Below, in pieces: positions 26,558 through 35,886 of a stretch of DNA of 64,000 nt. Under the pieces are notes generated by a model. It searched no databases. It saw only the letters and a list, made by a program, of their open reading frames with translations, and was not told the DNA's origin. The stretch comes from Bdellovibrio sp. ZAP7 (lineage in GTDB: Bacteria > Bdellovibrionota > Bdellovibrionia > Bdellovibrionales > Bdellovibrionaceae). Within the stretch, counting starts at the first letter, position 1. Each line of letters opens with the position of its first letter. A program made the position numbers and the translations under genes. Where the stretch lies: positions 62,001 through 126,000 of the forward strand of contig NZ_CP030082.1 in NCBI RefSeq assembly GCF_006874645.1, in the 5' to 3' direction.

Positions 26558-28089
26558 TCCCACATCCTGGGCAGTTGCGGTTTGAATAAAGAATTCACTA
26601 GATCACTACTGGCATCTGGTAATTGAACCGTTTTATAGTTATCCCCCAGATTGTGATTTAGATCAGCAGAAGTACGGTCTGAGGCAAAAACAAAGCTTTC
26701 AGTATTTTCATATGCGATTACGCTAGCGAATGGGACTGCCTTAAGCGTGGAGTTAATAATCGACGCACTTTCATTCGTTGGAAAGTCAAAAACGATAAAT
26801 CCACTCGGGGCTAAACGGTTTTTGATAATGCGATAAAACTCTAAGCTGTAGAGTTTGGAAAGTTCAACACTATAGGGATACGGAAAATCTAAAAAGATTG
26901 CGTCCCAGGATCTTTCGGATTTTCTTAAGAAATGAAAGGCATCATCTGTAATAAGCTCAACACGTTTGTCGCTGAGAGAGTTTTCATTAAGGGCCACCCA
27001 GCGTGCATCTTCTTTGGCCATTTTTAAAATTTGAGGATCCAACTCTACCATTGTGATTTCAGATTCGCCTGGGAGAGTTTTAAGGGCGTCTCTAAGAAGA
27101 AGTCCATCCCCTGCTCCCAAGATGAGGATCTTCTTTGGAATGCTTTGCGCGATCTTTAAAGAACCCTGCAAGAAAGCCTCGTGGTAAGACTTTTCATAAC
27201 GGGAATCAAACTGAAATTGCCCATTTAACCACAGACTAAAAAAAGGACCATTTTCATCGCGCCCATCCACCAGGTCAATTGCTTGGTAGGGACTGAGGTG
27301 TCTGGTGACTTTGATTTCACTATTTAATCCACTGAAGTATTCATTAAGATCATTTTTGCTGGTCACATTCTTAGGGTAATCCCCGTAATAGCGTATTCTT
27401 AAAGAAAGCTGTTGTAGAGGGCTTTGTACTAAAGAGAACAACAGGATGGCTATGATGCCGATCGAAACAATTCTAAAGCGGCTTGTGGTCTTTTGAGTTT
27501 GTGTCGTTAGATACAGACAAACGCCGCCGCTGGCCAGAGCAATCAAGATCGCGGTTCCATAAATTTCAAATCTGGGAATTAAGATCACCGGCACCACGGC
27601 GGAGGCAACCAAAGCTCCAAAGTAGCTGAAGGCAAGAATTTGGTTTAGATGCGTTTGATTGTCTAAATCCTTACGCAATCTAAAGAGCAAAGGAGTTTCA
27701 AATCCAGTTAAGAATCCCAGCGCAAGAGAGATAGATCCCGCTGCCAAAACAAAGATCATCATCAACGGGCCTGCAGGCAGCCGGATTCCTGAAAATTCAA
27801 TTAATTCGAGACTTGGGATAAAAAAAAGATAAGTAACCAGCATGGGAGCGATAGCACCCAGGAACATCAATATCATTTCGATCTTTAATAAATCATGCAG
27901 AGGATTTCTGGCGTTTGCTGACCTCTTACTGCCAAGACCAACTCCGTAAATAAATAAAGCTGAAGAAAGGCAAAAGCCTATGATCTCTTCCTGCAAAAAC
28001 ACCGCAAAGGTTTTGGCCATCAGACTTTGATAAGCAAATCCACAAAATGACAAAGCAAAAGCCAGGGCTTTTAATTTACGATGATCCAT
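26554..28089 (-). CDS. Membrane-spanning spermidine-synthase-like protein
   Basis: A 511-residue fusion. Residues 1-230 hold about seven membrane helices like those preceding spermidine synthase domains in bacteria. The remainder is a SpeE-type Rossmann domain: LWLNGQFQF and YHEAF in the substrate region, ILGAGDGLLLRDA (nucleotide-binding glycine motif), MVELDPQIL, and LDFPYP. The family's usual D-x-x-D-P acid pair in that last motif is reduced to one Asp, so true aminopropyl transfer is uncertain. ATG 28089 is preferred and overlaps the upstream gene by 19 bases; it is coupled to the next gene by ATGA. The pilin-operon context suggests a role in surface-structure assembly or modification. 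Confidence 0.72.
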   Translation of the reverse strand: MDHRKLKALAFALSFCGFAYQSLMAKTFAVFLQEEIIGFCLSSALFIYGVGLGSKRSANARNPLHDLLKIEMILMFLGAIAPMLVTYLFFIPSLELIEFSGIRLPAGPLMMIFVLAAGSISLALGFLTGFETPLLFRLRKDLDNQTHLNQILAFSYFGALVASAVVPVILIPRFEIYGTAILIALASGGVCLYLTTQTQKTTSRFRIVSIGIIAILLFSLVQSPLQQLSLRIRYYGDYPKNVTSKNDLNEYFSGLNSEIKVTRHLSPYQAIDLVDGRDENGPFFSLWLNGQFQFDSRYEKSYHEAFLQGSLKIAQSIPKKILILGAGDGLLLRDALKTLPGESEITMVELDPQILKMAKEDARWVALNENSLSDKRVELITDDAFHFLRKSERSWDAIFLDFPYPYSVELSKLYSLEFYRIIKNRLAPSGFIVFDFPTNESASIINSTLKAVPFASVIAYENTESFVFASDRTSADLNHNLGDNYKTVQLPDASSDLVNSLFKPQLPRMWE

Positions 28090-28763
28090 CTTGCGATTTG
28101 CTCCTCGTAAATTATTAGATTTTGAATAACAGCCCAAGTGACCACTAGAAAAATGACGCTGACTAGAGGAACTTCAAATTTTCTAAGATGCTTATCGTGA
28201 AATCCCCAGACTAATCCACATATCCAGGCAAGTCCGAGATTTGCCAACGCCAGAAAAAGATTCACTTGAAGAGACCCAAACTGGCGGTTTAGAAAAAGTG
28301 CGAACAACAGGCCCGCAATGAACATTCCGAAATAGTCCGCAAAGAGTGCTTTTTCAGTTCTATCACCTGTTGCTGAGTCCGAGTCGAGAATTCGTAGCAA
28401 AAGAGGTAGTTCCATACCAGATAGAAATCCAATGGAGACGATCAGAGCATAGCAAACCGCGGGGGAAATAGATTTCAAATGAACGTCGCTATACACAAAT
28501 AGGAGTGGAGAAACGATTGCCAGCGCCGCAAGAGTAACTTCAATCCAGATGAAAACTTTCTTAGCATTCAACCGAACAGGGGTAAAGTAAGCACCAGCCC
28601 CCATAGATGCGATATAGATCCCGGTTGTTACCGTGTATTGTTGAACAACGTTGCCCCAAAGAACAGAAAGCACATTCGCCAAAACGAGTTCATACGCATA
28701 GCTGCAAAATGCTGTGATAAATACTAGCAGCAAAATGAAGCGAAAGCGAAAAATGCCATTCAT
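28071..28763 (-). CDS. Membrane protein related to the N-terminal half of spermidine-synthase fusions
   Basis: A 230-residue protein with about seven membrane helices and no soluble domain. The helical pattern and short motifs (SYAYELVLANVLSVLWGN, and GMELPLLLRIL comparable to GFETPLLFRLR in the next gene) show it is homologous to the membrane half of the 26554-28089 protein. It starts directly after the stop of the PilX-like gene, with no gap, and overlaps the next gene by 19 bases. The two proteins could form a heteromeric membrane complex carrying one synthase-like domain. No function can be assigned. Confidence 0.7.
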   Translation of the reverse strand: MNGIFRFRFILLLVFITAFCSYAYELVLANVLSVLWGNVVQQYTVTTGIYIASMGAGAYFTPVRLNAKKVFIWIEVTLAALAIVSPLLFVYSDVHLKSISPAVCYALIVSIGFLSGMELPLLLRILDSDSATGDRTEKALFADYFGMFIAGLLFALFLNRQFGSLQVNLFLALANLGLAWICGLVWGFHDKHLRKFEVPLVSVIFLVVTWAVIQNLIIYEEQIARWIIVN

Positions 28764-29531
28764 CTAATAACCTTGAGTGGTGGTTGCTGGCCGAGAAAAG
28801 ATATATGTTTGACGAATCAGATCGGCGTTAGAGCAAGAACTTCCGTTTTTCACGCAAAACGAAACTTTTAAACATTGGTATTGAGCCAGATCGCAATCCG
28901 GTGCCTCGGGGCGGTTTCGCATCGCCATATTAATAGGAATGCTATTCACCGAGGGCGTAGCGGGTAGAGCCGGTGCGAAACTATCAAGAGCCGCGTGCGC
29001 AGTTTGAAATGACATTTCTTGAACAACTTGGCGAGTGGCTTCTTTAAATATCTCAAGTTGTTGATCGAAAGATTTAGCTTTCGGTGAATAGGCCACCATC
29101 CACTCATCAGATGATTGAAGATTCACCTGCAAGCTTCCGGCTTCAAGGCAGATATCAAGTCCCGCATTCAGAGATCGCTTGCTGCAAATGCCTTTCGCGT
29201 ATTCCCAGCACAGTCGCACGGCTTTTGAGCCGCTACCGATGGTAATGATTTTTCCAGGGCAACCATAGTCGTCTTTGACGGCGGTGCCGCCACTTTGGGG
29301 TGGAGTATCTTGAAGATAGTTGGCTTTGTCATACGCATTCTTTAGTGAGACTCCGAAACTTTCGATGGCATTTTCTGAATCATAGAATGCGCGAGCTTTA
29401 TCGTAGCTTTTATTTAAAGTTCCCATTTTGGAGACCACACCGACGATGATGACCCCGATAACCACGGCGATTGCAACCACCAGCATCGCTCCTGCAAAAC
29501 CTTTTTCAGAATTGAGATTTTTAGGCATCAT
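28764..29531 (-). CDS. PilX-like type IV pilus minor pilin
   Basis: A 255-residue protein. A short charged leader ending in KG precedes a hydrophobic helix (GFAGAMLVVAIAVVIGVIIVGVV) in the manner of PilX-type minor pilins, which lack the usual Glu5. The helix is followed by a helical spine and a globular C-terminal part with paired cysteines (CPGK, RLCWE, CSKRS, DCDLAQYQC, FCVKNGSSC). It lies between a PilW-like gene (12 bases upstream) and the spermidine-synthase-like pair. It is predicted to be processed by prepilin peptidase and to take part in a pilus tip or priming complex. Confidence 0.72.
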   Translation of the reverse strand: MMPKNLNSEKGFAGAMLVVAIAVVIGVIIVGVVSKMGTLNKSYDKARAFYDSENAIESFGVSLKNAYDKANYLQDTPPQSGGTAVKDDYGCPGKIITIGSGSKAVRLCWEYAKGICSKRSLNAGLDICLEAGSLQVNLQSSDEWMVAYSPKAKSFDQQLEIFKEATRQVVQEMSFQTAHAALDSFAPALPATPSVNSIPINMAMRNRPEAPDCDLAQYQCLKVSFCVKNGSSCSNADLIRQTYIFSRPATTTQGY

Positions 29532-29542
29532 AAAATAAACTC

Positions 29543-30568
29543 CTAGTTTCTCTTAAGCTGCCCGCTCGGGTAAGAAGGTTTTAAGAAATAAATTAAATCA
29601 TAAGGCCTGCGGTACAATGGACGTCTTTGCGCACGCAAAGTATTGGGGGTTTCTGCAGTTACGCTCATCTGTGCAGATGAAAAACCAAGAACGTTATCTC
29701 TGAAGACCACTCGAATCACGCGCTCAACATCTTTGTAGGGACTTGTGGTCTTACAGGCTGTTTGGGTCATAGCGGCAGGAGGACACCAAGTGAAATCACG
29801 CTTACTATTTGTTTGCGGGAGGTATTCTCTCACCGTCACTTTGAATGTTACGGAGGAAAGACGATAGCGGGGAGACGTGCTCGGGTCCTGATCGGGATTA
29901 TTCTGGTCGAAGCGTTCAACTTCTTTTTCGGTTGTTTGAAAATCGACGATGGAGCCAAACCACAGGTCGTCCCGCGTGGGAGAGATACTGACTGTTCCCG
30001 CAGCCTGAGATTTTCCAAGGTCGATGTATAAAATCCCGAACGTTTTTGCCGTGGGTTTTTGAAAATAAATTCCCGTAGGCAAAAAACGATCTCCGACACT
30101 GGGAACACTCGTGTAGGTGCTGATCAATGTGTCTCGTAAGAAGAAACCAATGGTATCAATAGACGCGGTGGCAGAGGCGGCATTAAACCCTGTGGATGCC
30201 AAATAATCTGCTCTGACAAATCCGGTGTTCTGGCTGGATCCGGAAGGACTCCAGTTGTTAAGATTTTTTCCACTGCCGTCTTCAACGTTAATTCCCTGTG
30301 AAGCAAAGTGTTTCAAGTAAAAGGAAATTTCGTTTAGCTCTGATTCCGATTGGATTCGGTTGGTGATCGCCTCGTTTTGATTCGTGGCCATGCTGATCAA
30401 GGCGCCAACACCATACATAAGCACCGAACCCAGGACGACGGAAAGAAGAAGTTCTACAAGTGAAAAACCTTGTTGACCCAAATACCCACTGTTAGAATTA
30501 AGAAAGCAACTTGATTGGCTTTCTGTGGGGGATTTCAAATGTTTCGTAGAGACAGGTCTATTAATCAT
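29543..30568 (-). CDS. PilW-like prepilin
   Basis: Up to 341 residues. The prepilin signature LGQQG|FSLVELLLSVVLGSVLMYGVGALI has Phe+1 and Glu+5, so it should be cleaved and methylated by a PilD-type peptidase. A long globular PilW-like domain follows. The start is uncertain. ATG 30568 gives a 34-residue leader and runs 30 bases into the divergent gene. TTG 30538 abuts that gene's ATG. TTG 30481 gives a 5-residue leader. None has a good ribosome site. It is the first gene of the minus-strand operon. Confidence 0.75.
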   Translation of the reverse strand: MINRPVSTKHLKSPTESQSSCFLNSNSGYLGQQGFSLVELLLSVVLGSVLMYGVGALISMATNQNEAITNRIQSESELNEISFYLKHFASQGINVEDGSGKNLNNWSPSGSSQNTGFVRADYLASTGFNAASATASIDTIGFFLRDTLISTYTSVPSVGDRFLPTGIYFQKPTAKTFGILYIDLGKSQAAGTVSISPTRDDLWFGSIVDFQTTEKEVERFDQNNPDQDPSTSPRYRLSSVTFKVTVREYLPQTNSKRDFTWCPPAAMTQTACKTTSPYKDVERVIRVVFRDNVLGFSSAQMSVTAETPNTLRAQRRPLYRRPYDLIYFLKPSYPSGQLKRN

Positions 30569-33436
30569 AAAGGTGTCTCGGGCTTTTCTGCTCTTGAGAT
30601 GATGGTTGCGATCGGTATCCTTGCCACGATCTTCATTCTAGCAATGCCTTTCTTTAGCCAACAAGGAAAAATTATCAAAGAGATGAGAACGTCTGCGAGC
30701 TGCCAGGCCGTTCTTGATACAGCCTTCTCGAGAATCAATTCTTTCGGAAACTCTTTAGACAGTTATCAACCAAAAATTAATGCATCAATGGCGAACGCGA
30801 CAGGCGCTATGGCTGCGGGTTCCAGAGTGTTTTTGCCGCCCGATATTCCAGTCGATGCATATGCGTTTGATCCTGATTTTAAAGGTCAAAGAAACAAGAT
30901 GTTTGATCTGGCCCCGGGTCGCATTTTGTATTCTACAAATCCAGGCAAGCAGATTAAAATTCCTCAAAATGGAGGAACAACTAAGAATGTGCCGATTCAG
31001 CACGACGGTATTACATTATATACGCCACTCTTGCTTAAAGGTTCAATGGAGTACCTGGCGACGAAGTACAATTCTGGCTATTGCTCGGCATTCTCTCCCG
31101 TAAAACTGTTAACAGCTGTGGACAGTCAAGCTTTGAACAATCAGTTTCAAGGCGGTCTTAAAAATTTAGATATCTCTATGAAAGTGAATCGCTACGATCT
31201 GGCTTCGAATAATGCCAGTGGTAATTGCGGCACCTTTTGGCCACGACCACGCAACGGTGGTCGTACCAACGTTACTTATGAACCGCAATTTGGCTATTCT
31301 CCGACGACTCGTCAGATAATAGGAATTTTCCCCAGCTGGATGGATGATAAAGATGGATTTCGCGTCACTTTGAGGGCCAACTTTACCAACGACAAGGGCC
31401 AATCAGAAACTTGCGAGGGCACGAAAGATTTTTCTTTGCCAGAAGATAAGCAAAACGTTGTCGATTATTTCTATGACGTAAACTATGTGAAGAATTCGGC
31501 GGCCTCTCCGGGTGCTATCGTTGATAACATCAGTCGTATCAATGGACTTCGCAAAGGGACTGAGTGTTCAGGTAAACCCGATTGCTTAGGACATCCCTTT
31601 GAAACAATTCTGACGAACTTGCAGCCTTGGAATAATAGTCCAAAGTGGCCCGAGAATCGTGATAGGCCACTATGTTCTCAAACGCCTGCGAACTCCATGA
31701 AAATGGTGATCACATTCCGTGTTTACAACACTCAGAAAGATGGCGGCGTCATCCCGATGTGCTTGGATACATCATATCAGTGGTTTAAAGGTACTAAAGG
31801 TAATTGGTGTCCTGGTTCATATAATGGCGGTGCAGAAACAAGCTTTGATAAATCCTGGGACACTCGTTACACAGGCTGGGTTCCTTGCGAACAAATGCAA
31901 TTCTGTAACTCGCGACCAGATAAGGTTGAGGTTATCAAGTCTGCTGACAAGAACTTTAAATTTCCAGGTCTAAATGCGAATCAGCCCTATGTGGAATATA
32001 AATATACTTACGAAAAGATTTCCGGAGACAAAGCGAATCCTCGCATGTGGGGTTGTGAGCTGAAGTTCGGTATTGCTTCAATCGATCTTGCGGGGAATTT
32101 AAGTTACGTTCCTGCTCAAGAAAAAATGATGGACTCCCCTGGTATTGCAGGCGACCGTCGTCCCCCACTCAAAGAAATCAATCCGCATGTCTATTTCAAA
32201 CCGCCGCCTTGTTACACATGTAATTGTAAGCCTTGTAAAGGTGGTAAGGGACTTTTCGGTGGATTGTTTAATTGGATTCTTTTTGCAGTTTTAGTCATCG
32301 TATCCGCGGGTACAGCTTTGGCTGTGACGGCATTGATCACGGCAGCAGTCATCGCCGGGGCAACAGCAGGTGTTCTTTGCTATAATGGTGGTTTGGGTTG
32401 CAGCAGTGATGGTGGTAAAAACTATGCCCCAGATTCGTCGGGAGGAAAATATCGATCCTGCGACGATAGTAACAATGGGTGTAAGTGCGGTAAAAAATGT
32501 AACATCATCAGGCCACCAAGCCCTGGGTGGTCATCGCCACTTGATGATGCGATGGATATTTCTCAGCTAGAAAAGAATTCTTGTGTGCCTGGCAATACTT
32601 TCTATGTCGATAACACTGCTTATTCGAGTTTGAATGGTATTAAACCGATGTTTGGATACAAAACATCCAAAGGACCCGGTAAAGGCTACGATTACAACAT
32701 GGATCCAAATGCGAAAGTTACTCCGGGTGATGAGCTTCTGTATTCCGTGTTTGATTCTAAAAACAAGCAGTTCTGTTATGCGGCTGTTCGTTGTTCCGGC
32801 GGAAAATTCCAAGCTATTAAAGAAAGCAGCGAGATTTCGGGTGATAATAACCTTTATCCACTGATGGGATGTTTCCCGGTCAAAGTGGGTAAGAGAATTG
32901 CCTTTAATAGTGGTAGTCCGGGCATTGCTCAGGGTGGAAACGCTTGCTTGGAAGTTCAGTTTAATAAAGGTCCGCAGAATCCAACGAACCTGAAGCTTTG
33001 GAAGTGGTCTGATTATAACGAACAATGTAGTGTCACCTCCTCAACTGGTTCTTTATCGTCCGATCCGCGCGTGGTCGGTGGGTTCTGTCCAACAACGTCG
33101 ACAACGGCCCTGGTCGGCGCACAGTACAGCAATACCGGAGCTGGATGTTCTAATCCTACTGCCGATCCAAATGATCTGGTGGGAGTGAATTTTGCTTGTA
33201 AGGATACGAAAATTTATTGGGACCCTTGTGCAGCCACGTCATCCAATTCCAAAAACGGTACGATGAGCTGTGCGAAGTGGTGCTATGCAGACTGTAAAGT
33301 CCCTGAATACGTTCCAGAGCATCCTTGGTTGGATGCTCCACACAATGTTCAGCGCTATTACGAAGACATGGGATCGAGTGACGCAGGATTGCCATTCTGC
33401 ACGATGGACCGTACGTTGTTTGATGATAACCTTTAA
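30539..33436 (+). CDS. Very large prepilin-like protein with internal membrane segment
   Basis: A 965-residue protein. The N-terminus carries a class III signal peptide, KGVSG|FSALEMMVAIGILATIFILAM, with Phe+1 and Glu+5. About 560 residues of mostly beta, cysteine-containing sequence follow, then a CYTCNCKPC cluster at about 560-568. A second long hydrophobic stretch lies at about 575-616 (NWILFAVLVIVSAGTALAV then Ala-rich), and a further ~350-residue cysteine-rich domain ends the protein. The size is far beyond a normal pilin and recalls a PilY1-like tip protein, but no PilY1 propeller signature was recognised. ATG 30539 follows GGGGGATTTCAA. It is coupled (2-base gap) to an acyltransferase-like gene. 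Confidence 0.75.
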   Translation: MFRRDRSINHKGVSGFSALEMMVAIGILATIFILAMPFFSQQGKIIKEMRTSASCQAVLDTAFSRINSFGNSLDSYQPKINASMANATGAMAAGSRVFLPPDIPVDAYAFDPDFKGQRNKMFDLAPGRILYSTNPGKQIKIPQNGGTTKNVPIQHDGITLYTPLLLKGSMEYLATKYNSGYCSAFSPVKLLTAVDSQALNNQFQGGLKNLDISMKVNRYDLASNNASGNCGTFWPRPRNGGRTNVTYEPQFGYSPTTRQIIGIFPSWMDDKDGFRVTLRANFTNDKGQSETCEGTKDFSLPEDKQNVVDYFYDVNYVKNSAASPGAIVDNISRINGLRKGTECSGKPDCLGHPFETILTNLQPWNNSPKWPENRDRPLCSQTPANSMKMVITFRVYNTQKDGGVIPMCLDTSYQWFKGTKGNWCPGSYNGGAETSFDKSWDTRYTGWVPCEQMQFCNSRPDKVEVIKSADKNFKFPGLNANQPYVEYKYTYEKISGDKANPRMWGCELKFGIASIDLAGNLSYVPAQEKMMDSPGIAGDRRPPLKEINPHVYFKPPPCYTCNCKPCKGGKGLFGGLFNWILFAVLVIVSAGTALAVTALITAAVIAGATAGVLCYNGGLGCSSDGGKNYAPDSSGGKYRSCDDSNNGCKCGKKCNIIRPPSPGWSSPLDDAMDISQLEKNSCVPGNTFYVDNTAYSSLNGIKPMFGYKTSKGPGKGYDYNMDPNAKVTPGDELLYSVFDSKNKQFCYAAVRCSGGKFQAIKESSEISGDNNLYPLMGCFPVKVGKRIAFNSGSPGIAQGGNACLEVQFNKGPQNPTNLKLWKWSDYNEQCSVTSSTGSLSSDPRVVGGFCPTTSTTALVGAQYSNTGAGCSNPTADPNDLVGVNFACKDTKIYWDPCAATSSNSKNGTMSCAKWCYADCKVPEYVPEHPWLDAPHNVQRYYEDMGSSDAGLPFCTMDRTLFDDNL

Positions 33437-33438
33437 GC

Positions 33439-34467
33439 ATGTCTGAAAAAAGTACGAGAATTTACGGTTTTGATATTCTAAGAATCGCCACGGTGATGGC
33501 GATTCTTTATTTTCACGTCTGGCAGTACACGTTTTTTCAAGACGTGATCTCGCTTCCTGCTGAAATTTCTAACTATCACAACCTTACGGGTTGGGTCGGC
33601 GACGTATTTAAGTACGGCGGTCTTTTCATTGTCGCTTTAAGTTTCTTTTTGATTGGTTTAAAAGTGCGCTCCCAGCACAAAATGAGATTTTTTGTGTTGA
33701 TCGCAGGACTGATAGCTTTGCAGGTTTCAACGGCCGACAATCCTATGGACCCGACAACCTGGGACTGGGATGTTTATTCCTATTTAGTATTATCCTATAT
33801 TCTCGTACTAGCGCTTCCGCGTAAAGCGATGTTGCGATGGCCGTTGATTGTGGCAAGTATCGCGCTGTTGTGTATTCCCTACGAACAATATGCTGCATTA
33901 CTAAATATTCCTGAAGCCGTTCAATTCTCGGGTTGGAATTTAATGCCATGGTTAGCACTGCCGGTTTTGTTTCACTCGGCTGGCGTCTTGTGGTCGCAAA
34001 ACTCCCCACGCCTATTTCAAGTTATGCGCAAGTGGGAGTGGCCAGTGTGGGGTGTTTTGATTGCGTTGCTATTCGTGATGACGCCGGATTATGGACCTTT
34101 TCCCGCGGGACCTGGATACGAGGGCTACGTTTTTAAAATGAAGCCTTTGATGTTCTGGAAGCACTTCATCGGGTTTTCTTTCCTGATGAGGCTAAGCATG
34201 GATCCAATGATTAATTCGGCACTCGCAAGAATCAAAGGAATGTCGCAATTCTCAAATCTTTCATGGAATAAGCACTTGGGTGTTTCGTATTTTATGCATT
34301 TGGCGTTCTTGCCTATGGGACAACATCTGATGGAATTCTGGGGACACTACCCAGGGACGTTTGATTGGTTCTGGTTATTTATTTTTATTGCTGTGGAAAT
34401 CATTGTCAGAGCCATGTTCGCCATGCGCTTAACTGTTAAAACTAAAGTTGCCCAGCTGATGCGCTAG
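33439..34467 (+). CDS. Acyltransferase-3-like polytopic membrane protein (second paralogue)
   Basis: A 342-residue protein with about ten membrane helices, paralogous to the 25490-26557 product: YGFDILRIATVMAILYFHVW at the N-terminus, TTWDWDVYSYL, WNLMPWLALPVL, and FSNLSWNKHLGVSYFMHLAFLP. The Arg and His of the first helix fit an acyltransferase-3-type active site. It starts 2 bases after the giant prepilin stop, so it is translationally linked. The two paralogues close the two divergent pilin operons. It probably modifies a substrate tied to the pilin system; this is inference. Confidence 0.6.
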   Translation: MSEKSTRIYGFDILRIATVMAILYFHVWQYTFFQDVISLPAEISNYHNLTGWVGDVFKYGGLFIVALSFFLIGLKVRSQHKMRFFVLIAGLIALQVSTADNPMDPTTWDWDVYSYLVLSYILVLALPRKAMLRWPLIVASIALLCIPYEQYAALLNIPEAVQFSGWNLMPWLALPVLFHSAGVLWSQNSPRLFQVMRKWEWPVWGVLIALLFVMTPDYGPFPAGPGYEGYVFKMKPLMFWKHFIGFSFLMRLSMDPMINSALARIKGMSQFSNLSWNKHLGVSYFMHLAFLPMGQHLMEFWGHYPGTFDWFWLFIFIAVEIIVRAMFAMRLTVKTKVAQLMR

Positions 34468-35376
34468 TTACTTACTGACAGGAACCGCGATCACCTTCAA
34501 ATAGAAATGACCTTTAGTCGTAGAGAATGGGATCAGCATACCAGCAGATCCCTGTTTGCATTCAATCATGCTATCGGCGCCGATCAAAACTTTTGGTACA
34601 GTTAATTGAACACCAAAGTTTGTAATTTCAGATTTAGCATTACCAAAAATGATATTGTTGATCTCACCGACGGCATCCTGATTTTCGGAGTTCAGTTCTG
34701 TTTGCTCTTCCATCAGCATTGTTGAAACGACTTCCAGGTAACTCGCTTTATCAAAAGAGATGGCAAGATATCCTTGGTAAGACTGAGACTTGATTTCTAC
34801 CACGGATGAAATTTCACCCTTAAGTGCGTCATGGGGAGATTTCGTTTCTGGCTTCCCCATCGTGATATTCTGAACACCAAATTGAGCAAAGACATTCATA
34901 GTCGCTTTAATCACAGCATTGATCACGCGAACGTCGACAGCATATTTTGCTTGCGGAGCTGCAGAAGCCGACGCTGGTGCGGCGGAAGGAGCGCCTTGGT
35001 TTAGGCATTTTACCATCGCATTTACAAGTTCATCCGGATTGATCGGTTTTTTCAGTAAGACACAGCTTTGTAAAGTGTCTGGGAGTTCCGAGCTATCTTT
35101 TTGCGTAACGACGATAAGATTTGCGTCTTGGGTATTTTTGTACGAGTGAAGTCCATAGACAAAACCACCGTCCATCAGGCGTGGGACTTCGGTGTCGATC
35201 AAGACAACATCAAATTTTTGATTTTCAGTTTTAATAGCGGCTTCGGCACCATCTTTTGCGCGAACTAAAATGGGCGCAACAGTTGAATCACGGAAACGAT
35301 CGCTCAACGGTTCACGCACTAGATTTTCTAGGCCTGAATTGTTATCAACAATGAGGATGGTTTTTCTTGTCTTCAT
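34468..35376 (-). CDS. Response regulator with C-terminal CheX-like phosphatase domain
   Basis: A 302-residue protein. Residues 1-125 are a receiver domain with acidic pocket VDNN, phospho-acceptor in VVLIDTEVP and the Lys in LLKKP. An Ala/Pro-rich linker (~130-150) follows. The C-terminal ~150 residues match CheX: DAVGEINNIIFGNAKS supplies the E-x-x-N phosphatase signature. CheX dephosphorylates CheY-P, so the protein may set its own or another regulator's phosphorylation level in chemotaxis-like signalling. ATG 35376 begins the receiver fold cleanly; the upstream 15 residues of the longer frame were left out. Its stop abuts the convergent gene with no intervening base. Confidence 0.85.
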   Translation of the reverse strand: MKTRKTILIVDNNSGLENLVREPLSDRFRDSTVAPILVRAKDGAEAAIKTENQKFDVVLIDTEVPRLMDGGFVYGLHSYKNTQDANLIVVTQKDSSELPDTLQSCVLLKKPINPDELVNAMVKCLNQGAPSAAPASASAAPQAKYAVDVRVINAVIKATMNVFAQFGVQNITMGKPETKSPHDALKGEISSVVEIKSQSYQGYLAISFDKASYLEVVSTMLMEEQTELNSENQDAVGEINNIIFGNAKSEITNFGVQLTVPKVLIGADSMIECKQGSAGMLIPFSTTKGHFYLKVIAVPVSK

Positions 35377-35604
35377 GTTCGATCCGCTCAAGTTCTTTCT
35401 GCAAGGGTGAGGGAATTGCATGAAGTTACCTGTTTCCCAATTAAGGTATCGGCTTCAAGAAAAACTACTTTAACATTCTGTAATTGATCCGATCTGGTTT
35501 AATTTTCTCAAGATGAGACGGCGCCAAATGGTTTATAAAGGTCTCATTTCGAACATAAATGAATATTTTCAGAGATAGTGATTGCCGGGTGGAGCTCTAA
35601 AAAC

Positions 35605-35631
35605 AGAAAAACCTGCTCGAGGCAGGTTTTT
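35605..35631 (-). terminator. Intrinsic terminator after tRNA-Ser(GCT)
   Basis: On the minus strand, AAACCTGC/GCAGGTTT with a 5-base loop is followed by a T-rich tail, 11 bases past the tRNA. Confidence 0.85.
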
Positions 35632-35641
35632 GTAGTCAAAA

Positions 35642-35732
35642 TGGCGGAGAAGGAGGGATTCGAACCCTCGGTACACTTTTGGTGTACGAGCATTTAGCAA
35701 ACGCTTGGATTCAGCCACTCTCCCACTTCTCC
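35642..35732 (-). tRNA. tRNA-Ser (anticodon GCT)
   Basis: A 91-base gene on the minus strand with acceptor GGAGAAG/CTTCTCC, a long class II variable arm (stem TACAC/GTGTA), T-arm GGGTTCGAATCCC and encoded CCA. The anticodon GCT (AGC at 35696-35698 on the plus strand) decodes AGC/AGU. Spurious protein frames run across this gene and were not annotated. Confidence 0.96.
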
Positions 35733-35886
35733 GCGAGACTCTTTTTTGAGCTGAGACGTTAAATTGCCATAGGCCTCCACCCAAATCAAGGATTGGGGGC
35801 CTTATAACGGGGTGCTTTTTGCAAATTTCTTTAAGAATGCTTGATTTTTTGATTACTGCGGCTTAAACATACGTCTCTTTCACAGT

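Noticed and set aside
35569-35784. Minus-strand open frame over tRNA-Ser(GCT)
   Set aside because: It overlaps the whole tRNA gene and its terminator; no independent support.
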